From assembly GCA_013214965.1 (NCBI GenBank), contig JABSRU010000015.1:59307-96603 (forward strand): DNA of 37,297 nt, written 5' to 3'. Position 1 is the stretch's first letter, and the number at the start of each line of letters is the position of its first letter. The notes beneath the pieces were generated by a model. It made no database searches. It had not been told where the DNA came from and worked only from the letters and a program-made list of their open reading frames with translations. A program made the translations under genes and the position numbers. Shown here piece by piece: positions 17,783 through 26,398 of this stretch. Origin of the DNA: Gammaproteobacteria bacterium (lineage in GTDB: Bacteria; Pseudomonadota; Gammaproteobacteria; Enterobacterales; Psychrobiaceae).

Positions 17783-18694
17783 ATGATTAAACAAAGAACT
17801 TTGCGTAAAGAAATTAATGCTACTGGTGTGGGGCTGCATTCGGGTAAAAAGGTCTCAATGACTTTCAAACCAGCACCTGCTAATACCGGTATTATTTATC
17901 GCCGCGTCGATTTATCACCAAGTGTTGATATTCCTGCGGACGCAATGCTAGTACGAGAAACAACACTTTGTACTTGTTTGATTGATGATCAAGGCAATAA
18001 GATTTCGACGGTTGAACATATTTCGGCGGCATTAGCTGGCTTTGGGATCGATAATGCGATCATTGAAGTCGACGCCCCTGAAATCCCAATCATGGATGGT
18101 AGTGCAAGTCCGTTTGTTTTCTTATTACAATCAGCTGGTGTGCAAGAGCAAAATACTCCTAAACGCTTTATTCGAATTAAACAAAAAATCCGGATTGAAG
18201 ATGGCGATAAGTGGGCTGAATTTGTGCCTTATAATGGCTTTAAGGTTGACTACGCCATTGACTTTGCACATCCTGAAATTTCAAAGACAAATCAGCACCT
18301 AATCATGGATTTCTCTAATTCTTCATTTGTCCATGAAATCGCTCGCGCTCGAACCTTCGGTTTTATGCACGATATAGAGTTATTACGTGCTAATAATCTA
18401 GCCCTTGGTGGCAGCATGGAAAATGCAGTAGTACTTGATGAATATAAAGTACTTAACCCTGATGGCCTAAGAGTTGAAAATGAGTTCGTTAAGCATAAGG
18501 TACTCGATGCGTTAGGTGACTTGTATCTGGCGGGTCATGGTATTATTGGTGAGTTTAGAGCCTATAAAGCTGGCCATGCGATTAACAACATGCTGGTCAG
18601 AGAATTGCTAGCACAGGTTGAATCCTATGAAGTGGTTACCTTTGAAGGTGAAGCTAAATCACCAATCTGTTACGGTGAACTAGCTTTAGCATAA
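17783..18694 (+). CDS. lpxC: UDP-3-O-acyl-N-acetylglucosamine deacetylase LpxC
   Basis: This 303-residue zinc amidase carries out the committed step of lipid A synthesis, deacetylating UDP-3-O-acyl-GlcNAc in the cytoplasm. Zinc ligands fall at the same numbers as in E. coli: H79 (in VEHISAAL), H238 and D242 (in HKVLDALGD). The catalytic H265 (in KAGHAINN) is also present. Other motifs are [10 protein letters not shown] near the start and [15 protein letters not shown] 17783 follows AAAGGGTG with about 9 bases spacing. E. coli LpxC is controlled by FtsH through a hydrophobic C-terminal tail; the end here is CYGELALA, similarly non-polar, so proteolytic control is possible but inferred. Confidence 0.98.
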   Translation: MIKQRTLRKEINATGVGLHSGKKVSMTFKPAPANTGIIYRRVDLSPSVDIPADAMLVRETTLCTCLIDDQGNKISTVEHISAALAGFGIDNAIIEVDAPEIPIMDGSASPFVFLLQSAGVQEQNTPKRFIRIKQKIRIEDGDKWAEFVPYNGFKVDYAIDFAHPEISKTNQHLIMDFSNSSFVHEIARARTFGFMHDIELLRANNLALGGSMENAVVLDEYKVLNPDGLRVENEFVKHKVLDALGDLYLAGHGIIGEFRAYKAGHAINNMLVRELLAQVESYEVVTFEGEAKSPICYGELALA

Positions 18695-18722
18695 GGGTTA
18701 ACCTTAAGTTATTGTCATCAGA

Positions 18723-19178
18723 TTAATCATTACGCCTAGCTAATTTAGCTAGGCGTAATAGTATTTCAGCCAGCTCGGGCGGTGAATGTTGCGCTAGTGC
18801 GGATAAATGTTCGGCGGTTTGGGCAGAAATTTTTCGTTGATTAGGTTTCGGTTCTGGTTTCGTTACAAATAAGGCGGGATTAACCTTCACTTCAATACTA
18901 ATAAGTGATGACGATACGCGCTCTCGTAGTTGATTAAGTAAATTAATTCGCATCGATTGTAAACGGGTAAACCAAGCGCCAGAAGCAACTTCGAGCACTA
19001 AAGTGCCATTACGTAAGTTAGCGACCCGGCAATACTCTTCACTACCAGGGAGCAGTTCCGCTGTTATTATTCGGTTAATAACTTGTAATTGGTATGCTTT
19101 ATGCTGTAACTTGGCTAACTTTCCAGACCCTTGACTAAGCAGTTTGTTGATTGAGTCTGGGGTGCGTCGTTGGGTCAT
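18723..19178 (-). CDS. dciA: DciA-family (DUF721) replicative helicase loader protein
   Basis: This 151-residue protein is encoded opposite to its neighbours. ATG 19178 is preceded (on its strand) by TAGGT about 5 bases upstream. The DUF721 core is visible: the N-terminal SINKLLSQGSGKLAKLQ, then the alpha/beta unit CRVANLRNGTLVLEVASGAWFTRLQSMR, and LLNQLRERV. DciA is the widespread ancestral protein that interacts with the DnaB helicase in bacteria lacking DnaC/DnaI-type loaders. The C-terminal third is Lys/Pro-rich and then helical (LLRLAKLARRND). It converges on lpxC with only 28 bases between stops, and its first codons lie 54 bases from the M23 peptidase start. Confidence 0.9.
   Translation of the reverse strand: MTQRRTPDSINKLLSQGSGKLAKLQHKAYQLQVINRIITAELLPGSEEYCRVANLRNGTLVLEVASGAWFTRLQSMRINLLNQLRERVSSSLISIEVKVNPALFVTKPEPKPNQRKISAQTAEHLSALAQHSPPELAEILLRLAKLARRND
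18729..18759. repeat. 31-bp perfect palindrome at the dciA/lpxC convergence
   Basis: Two 15-base arms (18729-18743 and 18745-18759) are exact reverse complements around a single central base, starting ATTACGCCTAGC on both strands. It lies inside the last codons of dciA (encoding roughly KLARRN), 34 bases past the lpxC stop. In RNA from either strand it would fold into a stem of at least 13 bp. Neither side is followed by a strong T run, so it may act as a two-way terminator or 3' end stabiliser for the convergent pair, or be a protein-binding site. Confidence 0.7.
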
Positions 19179-19232
19179 AAGTACCTACAGCTAAAAGCAA
19201 AAAATCTAGAGAGTGAAACAGAGAGTATATTG

Positions 19233-20144
19233 ATGAGTGTAACAATTAACGAGTGTAGTGACAAAGAAAAAGGGCGTCCTTTGGGATTTAACGCAACGAA
19301 GCTTTTTTCTTTATTAGTATTACAGGGATTGTTGTTAGGTGGTTGTGGTTATTTTACCTATCAATATTTTGTCATACCGCAGCAGATCACTGCGAATATT
19401 AGTGCCAAATCTCATGCGATCACTAAGCAACAGCAACAAATTGAATCCCTTAGCCAAGCTTCTCACGAACAATTATTAGTGATGGCTAAACGGATGGGCG
19501 TGTTAACCGCACGAATGAATAGAATTGACTCATTAGGGCAACGTTTAGCCACGGGTTCTAAGTTGGACGAGTTTGATTTTACGACTTTACCAAGTATTGG
19601 TGGTCCGCAACAATACAATCAGGAAGCCAATGAAACCGAGTTGGCCGCGTTATTTTTACAAATGGATCAGATGCTCGAACATTTAGATAATCAACAACAA
19701 CAGCTATCAGTACTTGAAACTGTGATGTTGAGTCACCATATAGAAGATGACAGTCGAATTGCTGGACGACCAATAAGTAAAGGGTGGCTTTCTTCTTATT
19801 ATGGAATGAGGAACGATCCATTTAGTGGTCGACTATCAATGCACAAAGGTGTTGATTTTGCAGGTAAGGATGGTTCTCCGATTTATGCTACTGGCGCTGG
19901 TGTTGTAAGCTGGGCCTCAGAGCGATATGGATACGGTTTATTAGTTGAGATAGATCATGGCGCTGGTTTAAAAACTAGGTATGCTCACTCAAGTAAAATT
20001 TTGGTCAATATTGGTGATGTTATCGCCAAAGGTGAAGAAGTTGCATTAATGGGTAATACCGGGCGCTCAACGGGTCCCCATGTTCATTATGAAGTGCTAA
20101 AACTAGACCGACAGATCGATCCTCGCAAGTATATTTACCGTTAA
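19233..20144 (+). CDS. membrane-anchored M23 (LytM) family peptidoglycan endopeptidase
   Basis: This 303-residue protein has an N-terminal membrane anchor (about residues 21-45, KLFSLLVLQGLLLGGCGYF). A Gln-rich coiled coil follows (about 55-85), then a second short coiled segment (about 145-170) and a C-terminal M23 domain. The zinc motifs are intact: HKGVD (HxxxD) and HVHYE (HxH), with the usual GNTGRSTGPH lead-in. It should therefore cut peptide cross-links in the periplasm, rather than act as an inactive activator like E. coli EnvC or NlpD. I chose ATG 19233 (GAGAG upstream). A TTG at 19170 would extend the frame into the dciA start and before the anchor with no conserved sequence. It takes the lpxC-secA position held by secM in E. 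coli. Confidence 0.93.
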   Translation: MSVTINECSDKEKGRPLGFNATKLFSLLVLQGLLLGGCGYFTYQYFVIPQQITANISAKSHAITKQQQQIESLSQASHEQLLVMAKRMGVLTARMNRIDSLGQRLATGSKLDEFDFTTLPSIGGPQQYNQEANETELAALFLQMDQMLEHLDNQQQQLSVLETVMLSHHIEDDSRIAGRPISKGWLSSYYGMRNDPFSGRLSMHKGVDFAGKDGSPIYATGAGVVSWASERYGYGLLVEIDHGAGLKTRYAHSSKILVNIGDVIAKGEEVALMGNTGRSTGPHVHYEVLKLDRQIDPRKYIYR

Positions 20145-20169
20145 TCAACAAACCGACATAAATATCTTG

Positions 20170-20195
20170 TTTGATAGCCAGTTTGGGCTATCAAA
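20170..20195 (+). other. hairpin in the secA leader
   Basis: TTTGATAGCC (20170-20179) and GGCTATCAAA (20186-20195) form a perfect 10-bp stem with a 6-base loop in the 133-base gap before secA. It is followed by AAAAGG rather than a T tract, so it is not a standard terminator for the upstream peptidase gene. A weaker A/T stem (TAATAATA/TATTATTA, 20211-20238) follows. These may structure the secA leader RNA; a role in control is inference. Confidence 0.55.
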
Positions 20196-20277
20196 AAAGG
20201 TGTAAATACATAATAATAAGCGCCGAATTATATTATTAATAATTGCACAGCGCTGCACTCATGAAATGGCTAATTAG

Positions 20278-22995
20278 ATGTTAACAAAGATTTTTACTTC
20301 AATATTTGGTAGCAAGAACGATCGCACCGTTAAAAAGATGCGTAAAGTTGTTGCTTTGGTTAATCAATTAGAGCAAGAAATAGAAGCCCTTTCTGATGAT
20401 GAACTAAAACAAAAAGCACAATACTTCAGAGAACAACTCGCTGAAGGTAAGACTTTAGATGATATATTACCTGAAGCTTTCTCAGTGGTACGTGAAGCGA
20501 GTAAGCGTGTCTTTAATATGCGCCACTTCGACGTCCAAATTATTGGTGGTATTGTCTTACAATCGGGCCGTATTGCAGAAATGCGTACCGGTGAAGGTAA
20601 AACATTAACGGCGACGTTACCGGCTTATCTTAATGGCTTAACCGGCAAAGGTGTTCATGTCATCACGGTTAATGATTACTTAGCGACTCGTGATGCCGAA
20701 TGGAATCGTCCATTATTTGAATTTTTAGGCATGAGTGTTGGTGTTGCTATCTCAGGAATGGGACACGAACAAAAGAAAGCGGCCTACGATTGTGATGTAA
20801 CGTATGGTACTAACAATGAGTTTGGCTTTGATTACCTTCGTGACAACATGGCCTTTTCACCAGAAGAGCGCGTACAGCGACCATTACACTTTGCAATTAT
20901 CGATGAAGTTGACTCAATCTTAATCGATGAAGCTAGAACACCATTAATCATTTCCGGTGCTGCCGAAGATAGTTCAGAGCTTTACCGTCAAATCGACACG
21001 GTTATTCCTTTACTAAGTAAGCAAGAAAAAGAAGACACCGAAGATTACACCGGTGATGAGCATTACACCGTTGATGAAAAATCAAAACAAGTCCACTTGA
21101 CTGAAACCGGTCAAATTTACGTTGAACAAATATTGCAAGAACGTGGTTTGCTGGATGAGCATGACTCGTTATTCTCCGCGGCTAACATCAGCTTATTACA
21201 CCATGTTAATGCCGCATTACGTGCGCATATATTATTTGAACGTGATGTTGATTATATCGTTAATAATGATGAGATTGTTATTGTTGATGAGCACACTGGT
21301 CGTACGATGCCGGGTCGTCGTTGGTCTGAAGGTTTGCATCAAGCGATTGAAGCACGTGAAGGGGTTAACATTCAGAATGAAAACCAAACTTTAGCGTCAA
21401 TCACGTTCCAGAATTACTTCCGCATTTACGACAAATTGTCGGGCATGACCGGAACCGCTGATACTGAAGCCTTCGAATTTCAACATATTTATGGCTTGGA
21501 CACCGTCGTTTTACCAACCAATCGTCCGATGGTTCGTAATGATATGGCTGATTTAATTTATCTGTCGACGGCTGAGAAGTATCAAGCAATTATTGAAGAT
21601 ATTAAAGCCTGTCAAAAACGTGGTCAGCCGTCATTAGTCGGTACTATCTCGATTGAGTCGTCTGAATATTTGTCGGTATTGCTTAATCAGGAAAAAATTA
21701 AGCACCAAGTATTAAATGCTAAGTTTCATGAAAAAGAAGCTGAGATTATCGAAAATGCTGGTGTCGCTGGTACTGTAACAATTGCGACCAATATGGCCGG
21801 TCGTGGTACAGATATTGTACTGGGCGGTAATTGGCAAGCGCAAATCGATAAGCTTGATAATCCAAGCCAAGCTCAGATTGATGAGATTAAAGCTAAGTGG
21901 CAAGTGGAGCATGACAAAGTGCTCGAGGCTGGCGGCTTATATATTCTGGGCACCGAGCGTCATGAATCACGTCGTATCGATAACCAGCTGCGTGGTCGTG
22001 CAGGTCGTCAGGGTGACGCAGGTGCCTCACGCTTCTATTTATCGATGGAAGATAGCTTAATGCGAATCTTTGCCTCTGAGCGCATGACCGGGATGATGAA
22101 AAAACTAGGGATGCAAGAAGGCGAAGCCATCGAACATCCATGGGTTAACCGGGCCATTGAGAATGCTCAACGTAAAGTAGAAGGGCGTAACTTCGATATT
22201 CGTAAGCAATTGCTCGAATATGATGATGTCGCCAACGATCAGCGTCAGGTGATTTACGAGCAACGTAATGAACTGATGGATGCAACGGATATCTCTGACA
22301 CCATTACTAACATTCGTACCGATGTTGTTGCCAATACAATCAACCAATACATTCCAATGCAGTCATTGGAAGAGCAGTGGGATATTGAAGGACTAGAAGA
22401 GCGTTTACGTACCGATTTTATTATCGATTTACCGATTACTCAATGGCTTAAAGAAGACGAAAAGCTTCACGAAGAAAGTTTACGTGAAAAAATTGCTGAA
22501 GCGATTGAAAAATCTTACCAATTGAAAGAAGAAATGGTCGGTGCTGACGTATTACGTCAATTTGAAAAAGCCGTGATGCTGCAAACATTAGATACATTGT
22601 GGAAAGAGCATTTAGCCGCAATGGACCATTTACGCCAAGGTATCCATTTACGTGGTTATGCGCAAAAGAATCCGAAGCAGGAATTTAAGCGTGAATCATT
22701 TGAATTGTTCCAAGAGCTACTTGATTCATTAAAAACGGATGTCGTTGTGTTGTTAGGGAAAGTACAAATACAAGCGCAGTCCGACGTTGATGAAATGGAA
22801 GAGCAGCGTCGTCAAGCTGAAAATATTGAGCACAATTATCAACATGAAGAAGTTGAAGCGCTTGGTGGCGAAGCCCCACAAGATCAAATACTGACAGCGC
22901 CAAGTGTTCGTAATGAGCCCAAGGTTGGCCGTAACGAACCATGTCCTTGTGGGTCTGGTAAAAAATACAAACAATGTCACGGTAAATTGACCTAA
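20278..22995 (+). CDS. secA: preprotein translocase ATPase SecA
   Basis: This 905-residue motor drives unfolded preproteins through SecYEG. Walker A is MRTGEGKT with Lys108 at the E. coli position, Walker B is [21 protein letters not shown], and the helicase-like motifs [10 protein letters not shown] and [10 protein letters not shown] are present. The C-terminal zinc motif is complete (C889, C891, C900, H901; the [14 protein letters not shown] type), so it should bind SecB and lipids. The ATG at 20278 has no clear Shine-Dalgarno. A seven-codon mini-ORF (20261-20284) overlaps its start. No SecM-type arrest sequence is seen upstream, so secretion-responsive control of secA, if any, must work differently from E. 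coli. Confidence 0.99.
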   Translation: MLTKIFTSIFGSKNDRTVKKMRKVVALVNQLEQEIEALSDDELKQKAQYFREQLAEGKTLDDILPEAFSVVREASKRVFNMRHFDVQIIGGIVLQSGRIAEMRTGEGKTLTATLPAYLNGLTGKGVHVITVNDYLATRDAEWNRPLFEFLGMSVGVAISGMGHEQKKAAYDCDVTYGTNNEFGFDYLRDNMAFSPEERVQRPLHFAIIDEVDSILIDEARTPLIISGAAEDSSELYRQIDTVIPLLSKQEKEDTEDYTGDEHYTVDEKSKQVHLTETGQIYVEQILQERGLLDEHDSLFSAANISLLHHVNAALRAHILFERDVDYIVNNDEIVIVDEHTGRTMPGRRWSEGLHQAIEAREGVNIQNENQTLASITFQNYFRIYDKLSGMTGTADTEAFEFQHIYGLDTVVLPTNRPMVRNDMADLIYLSTAEKYQAIIEDIKACQKRGQPSLVGTISIESSEYLSVLLNQEKIKHQVLNAKFHEKEAEIIENAGVAGTVTIATNMAGRGTDIVLGGNWQAQIDKLDNPSQAQIDEIKAKWQVEHDKVLEAGGLYILGTERHESRRIDNQLRGRAGRQGDAGASRFYLSMEDSLMRIFASERMTGMMKKLGMQEGEAIEHPWVNRAIENAQRKVEGRNFDIRKQLLEYDDVANDQRQVIYEQRNELMDATDISDTITNIRTDVVANTINQYIPMQSLEEQWDIEGLEERLRTDFIIDLPITQWLKEDEKLHEESLREKIAEAIEKSYQLKEEMVGADVLRQFEKAVMLQTLDTLWKEHLAAMDHLRQGIHLRGYAQKNPKQEFKRESFELFQELLDSLKTDVVVLLGKVQIQAQSDVDEMEEQRRQAENIEHNYQHEEVEALGGEAPQDQILTAPSVRNEPKVGRNEPCPCGSGKKYKQCHGKLT

Positions 22996-23022
22996 TTTAA
23001 CCGAATTAATTAATGACAAAAC

Positions 23023-23054
23023 AAAAACGCTAGCGGGATGTTAGCGTTTTTTTT
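23023..23054 (+). terminator. rho-independent terminator after secA
   Basis: AAAACGCTA (23024-23032) pairs with TAGCGTTTT (23042-23050) around a 9-base loop and runs into eight T (23047-23054). It ends the secA transcript 28 bases after the stop codon and isolates the next gene. Confidence 0.88.
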
Positions 23055-23076
23055 GTGCCGAAGATAAAGGCTTAGC

Positions 23077-23105
23077 TTGATTTACAGAGGGTGATATGCG
23101 ATAAA
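23077..23105 (+). promoter_or_regulatory. possible promoter of the NIT-GGDEF-EAL gene
   Basis: TTGATT (23077-23082), a 17-base spacer and GATAAA (23100-23105) resemble a sigma70 promoter 42 bases before the ATG and just after the secA terminator. The -10 box is only partly conserved, so this is tentative. Confidence 0.35.
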
Positions 23106-23146
23106 TCATCCTAAGTTGTAGAATTTAATGGAATAAATATTTTATC

Positions 23147-26100
23147 ATGGAAAAAATCATTCATTGGGTCCATTGGCTACCTAACATTTTTCATCATTTA
23201 AAAATACGAACTAAATTATTTGTTTTCTCAGTCATTCCATTAGCCTCATTATTAATGATTGGGATGAGTTCTAATTATGAATACTATGAGCATTTAGTGC
23301 ATGCGAAGCAAAGTCGCCATGCCATTGACTTATCCATTGAGTTAGAACTGTTAATTCGTGAGCTGCAAAAAGAACGTGGCCTCACGGAAGGTTATATTGC
23401 AGTTAAGGGGCAGCACTATCAAGAACTGCTAAATAAGACCCGATTAACGACCGATACTAAGGTGATAATTTTTATTGAATTATTGGGCTATTTTAAGATC
23501 ACCCATCATGATTCATCCTATGCGATAAATATTGCCCATAGTATTAAAAATATCCGGTTTAAACTTGATCTGCTATCAACATGGCGCTTAGCCGCTGACA
23601 ACTTGAAGCCCAAAGATTACTTTAATTATTACTCGGCTATTATCACCAATATCCTAGAGTTAGTTCAACAAATTCAAATTCCCTCTCAAAACATCTCACA
23701 AACCCGATTATATAATAACTACATTAGTTTGCTGTGGTTAGAAGAAAAGTCTGATTTAGAGCGAGGGTCGCTTAATCGGGTACTGACAGCAGAAAATCTT
23801 GATTCCAATAAATTACAGCAAGTATTCTCGTATGCGGTGAGTCAAGATCGGATTATTCAAGAGTTTTTAACCACCGCTAATACTCACCATCAACAATTTT
23901 TAACCGATGTAATCGGCAGTCCTTATAATCAAGAAATATTGAAAGTTAGAGCATGGTATCAAAAAGTGATTGCCGCCAATAATGTGATGGGCGATGTCCA
24001 AAACATTTTGGGCTATGGTGGCTTAATTCATCATTTTAAAAACTTCATTCTACGGGGTGAAGAAAAGCATATTGCATTGTTTAATCATAGCTTGGAACAA
24101 TTACAAGCTAACATGTTGAAATTCAAGCAGCAATCTTCGGTGACTAGTGATGAGCTACATCAGTTAAATATTATTATTAACACCATCAACCGTTATAGTG
24201 ATGCCTTGAAACTGGCACAACTTAAATATAAACAGGGCCTAGCCGTTTCAGCAATTGATCAGCTGGTCAGCATTGATGACACGGCTGCGATTGAGTCATT
24301 ACTTAAATTAAAGAGTAATAAGCGCTGGATTACTAATCAGCAGTGGTTGCAACTATCAACTAGCCGAATTGATGCATTACAAATTATATCAGGTCACTTG
24401 ATTGAGGATATGTTGGAACAAGCTGCGCTTTCTGAAAAAGAAGCGATCCGAAAGTTGCTGCTTAATCTAATGTTATTGGTCACGACATTTTTAGTGTCAG
24501 TTTATATCGGTTATTTATTGATTAATCGTTTAGTCCATGACGTTGAAGCGATTGCTGGCGCAATTGGTTACATGGAAAATGAGCAAGATTTCAATAAACC
24601 GTTACCTGTTTATGGTCGTGATGAACTGAGTCAAATGGCGATAGCGTTTAATAAAATGCTACAACAACGAGAGCAATATGAAGGGCAGTCAATTGTATCC
24701 GCTGCGGTGTTTGAACATGCTTCTGAAGCTATTATGATCACCAATGCCGCTAATGTTATTGAAATCGTCAACCCGGCATTTACTCAGATTAGTGGTTATA
24801 AAGAAGAAGAAGTGGTGGGTAAAACACCTGATTTTTTACAGTCGGATCACCATGATGATAAATTCCATCAAGATATGTGGCAATCACTCCATGACAATGG
24901 CGCGTGGCAAGGTGAGATTTGGAATAAGCGCAAAAATGGTGAAATCTACCCAGAGTTCTTAGCGATAAGCGTGGTTAAAGACAGTTATGACAAAGTGGTA
25001 CAATACATTAGTTTGTTTACCGACATTACTAAACATAAAGAGTTTGAACAAGACATTTGGCATCAGGCTAACTTTGATCAATTAACCGGTTTAGCGAACC
25101 GAAATTTATGCTTAGATCGCTTGAGATATGAAATAAAAATGGGTCAACGCAGTAATAAAAAACTGGCGTTGATGTTTATTGATCTCGATCGTTTTAAATA
25201 TGTCAATGACACACTAGGTCATGACTCGGGTGATGAACTGCTTAAGTTTGCGGCCATTCGTTTAAAGGAATGTTTGCGAAAAACCGATACCGTGGCGAGG
25301 TTTGGCGGCGATGAGTTTGTGATTATTTTACCGGATATCAAGAGTAAGTATGATCCCGAACGTATTGCTGAAACCATTATAGCCTCATTATCAGCACCGT
25401 TTTGTTTGAACCAAAAGCACGAAGCGGTTGTGTCGGCTAGTATTGGTATCACGCTCTATCCGGCCGATGCTCACAGTGAAATGGAACTACTGAAAAATGC
25501 TGATACCGCGATGTACCAAGCCAAAGACAATGGTCGCAACACCTTTAGTTTCTTCACTTCACAGATGAATAAAAAAGTGACGGAGCGAATGAAACTCGAA
25601 TTAGAGTTAAGAAAAGCGATAGAACGCAATGAATTCGTGTTGCATTATCAACCCGTGGTTGCATTGGCCGAGGATCAAATTATTGGGGTGGAAGCGTTAA
25701 TTCGCTGGCAGCATCCTAGGCGTGGCTTAATTTATCCCGATGATTTTATCACCTTAGCGGAAGAAACTGGGTTAATAGAAGGCATTGGTAAGTGGGTTAT
25801 TCAACAGGCGATTATTGATCTTAAAGCGCTCCACAATTTGGGCTATAAACTCCATGTTGCCGTTAATATTTCTGGTCGACAATGTCACCGAAATTGCCAA
25901 AAACCCATTAGTGAAATTATTTCAAAGGTACTGGCCGTTTATGACTTAGACCCTAGTTACCTCAAAATTGAAATTACCGAAAGCTTGCTGATGGACAATA
26001 GCCAACAAATGATCGATACCTTACAGGGGATTAGAGATTTAGGGGTGGCTATTCATATGGACGACTTTGGTACCGGTTATTCATCATTAAGTTACCTTAA

Positions 26101-26395
26101 ACGTTTCCCTATTGATGTTTTAAAAATCGATCGCTCATTTATTAGTGGGGCGATTGAAGATCAAGTGGATGCGAGGTTGGTAACAGCCGTGGTCTTAATT
26201 GGTCATAGTTTAAAATTAAAGCTAGTCGGGGAGGGAATTGAGACCCTACAGCATTATAATTACTTAGAGCAACTCGGTTGTGACTATGGTCAGGGTTACT
26301 TTATATCTCGGCCGTTAGCCTATGACAAACTGGTCGATTTTATGGTGAAAAAGCAACCATTAGTCATGGCACCGTTAAGCACCAAGACTAGTTAA
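23147..26395 (+). CDS. membrane NIT-HAMP-PAS-GGDEF-EAL cyclic di-GMP signalling protein
   Basis: This is a 1082-residue dual-enzyme sensor. TM1 is at about residues 22-42. It is followed by an extracytoplasmic NIT (nitrate/nitrite-sensing type) region beginning LSIELELLIRELQKERGLTEG, then a second segment with the motif GYGGLIHHFKNFILRG (from residue 289). TM2 is at about 437-460, HAMP 461-512 and PAS about 517-637. The GGDEF domain has GGDEF at 720-724 with an intact I-site RKTD at 711-714. The EAL domain has EAL at 849-851, NISGRQ, EITES and DDFGTGYSSLSYLKRFPIDVLKID (landmark). Both the cyclase and phosphodiesterase motifs look active, so net output cannot be predicted. The ribosome site is weak. 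The gene stands alone between the secA terminator and convergent phoD. The nitrate ligand is inferred from the family. Confidence 0.9.
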   Translation: MEKIIHWVHWLPNIFHHLKIRTKLFVFSVIPLASLLMIGMSSNYEYYEHLVHAKQSRHAIDLSIELELLIRELQKERGLTEGYIAVKGQHYQELLNKTRLTTDTKVIIFIELLGYFKITHHDSSYAINIAHSIKNIRFKLDLLSTWRLAADNLKPKDYFNYYSAIITNILELVQQIQIPSQNISQTRLYNNYISLLWLEEKSDLERGSLNRVLTAENLDSNKLQQVFSYAVSQDRIIQEFLTTANTHHQQFLTDVIGSPYNQEILKVRAWYQKVIAANNVMGDVQNILGYGGLIHHFKNFILRGEEKHIALFNHSLEQLQANMLKFKQQSSVTSDELHQLNIIINTINRYSDALKLAQLKYKQGLAVSAIDQLVSIDDTAAIESLLKLKSNKRWITNQQWLQLSTSRIDALQIISGHLIEDMLEQAALSEKEAIRKLLLNLMLLVTTFLVSVYIGYLLINRLVHDVEAIAGAIGYMENEQDFNKPLPVYGRDELSQMAIAFNKMLQQREQYEGQSIVSAAVFEHASEAIMITNAANVIEIVNPAFTQISGYKEEEVVGKTPDFLQSDHHDDKFHQDMWQSLHDNGAWQGEIWNKRKNGEIYPEFLAISVVKDSYDKVVQYISLFTDITKHKEFEQDIWHQANFDQLTGLANRNLCLDRLRYEIKMGQRSNKKLALMFIDLDRFKYVNDTLGHDSGDELLKFAAIRLKECLRKTDTVARFGGDEFVIILPDIKSKYDPERIAETIIASLSAPFCLNQKHEAVVSASIGITLYPADAHSEMELLKNADTAMYQAKDNGRNTFSFFTSQMNKKVTERMKLELELRKAIERNEFVLHYQPVVALAEDQIIGVEALIRWQHPRRGLIYPDDFITLAEETGLIEGIGKWVIQQAIIDLKALHNLGYKLHVAVNISGRQCHRNCQKPISEIISKVLAVYDLDPSYLKIEITESLLMDNSQQMIDTLQGIRDLGVAIHMDDFGTGYSSLSYLKRFPIDVLKIDRSFISGAIEDQVDARLVTAVVLIGHSLKLKLVGEGIETLQHYNYLEQLGCDYGQGYFISRPLAYDKLVDFMVKKQPLVMAPLSTKTS

Positions 26396-26398
26396 GTT

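Noticed and set aside
19170-19232. TTG-started N-terminal extension of the M23 peptidase.
   Set aside because: It overlaps the dciA start, has no clear ribosome site and puts 21 unlike residues before the membrane anchor; ATG 19233 is preferred.
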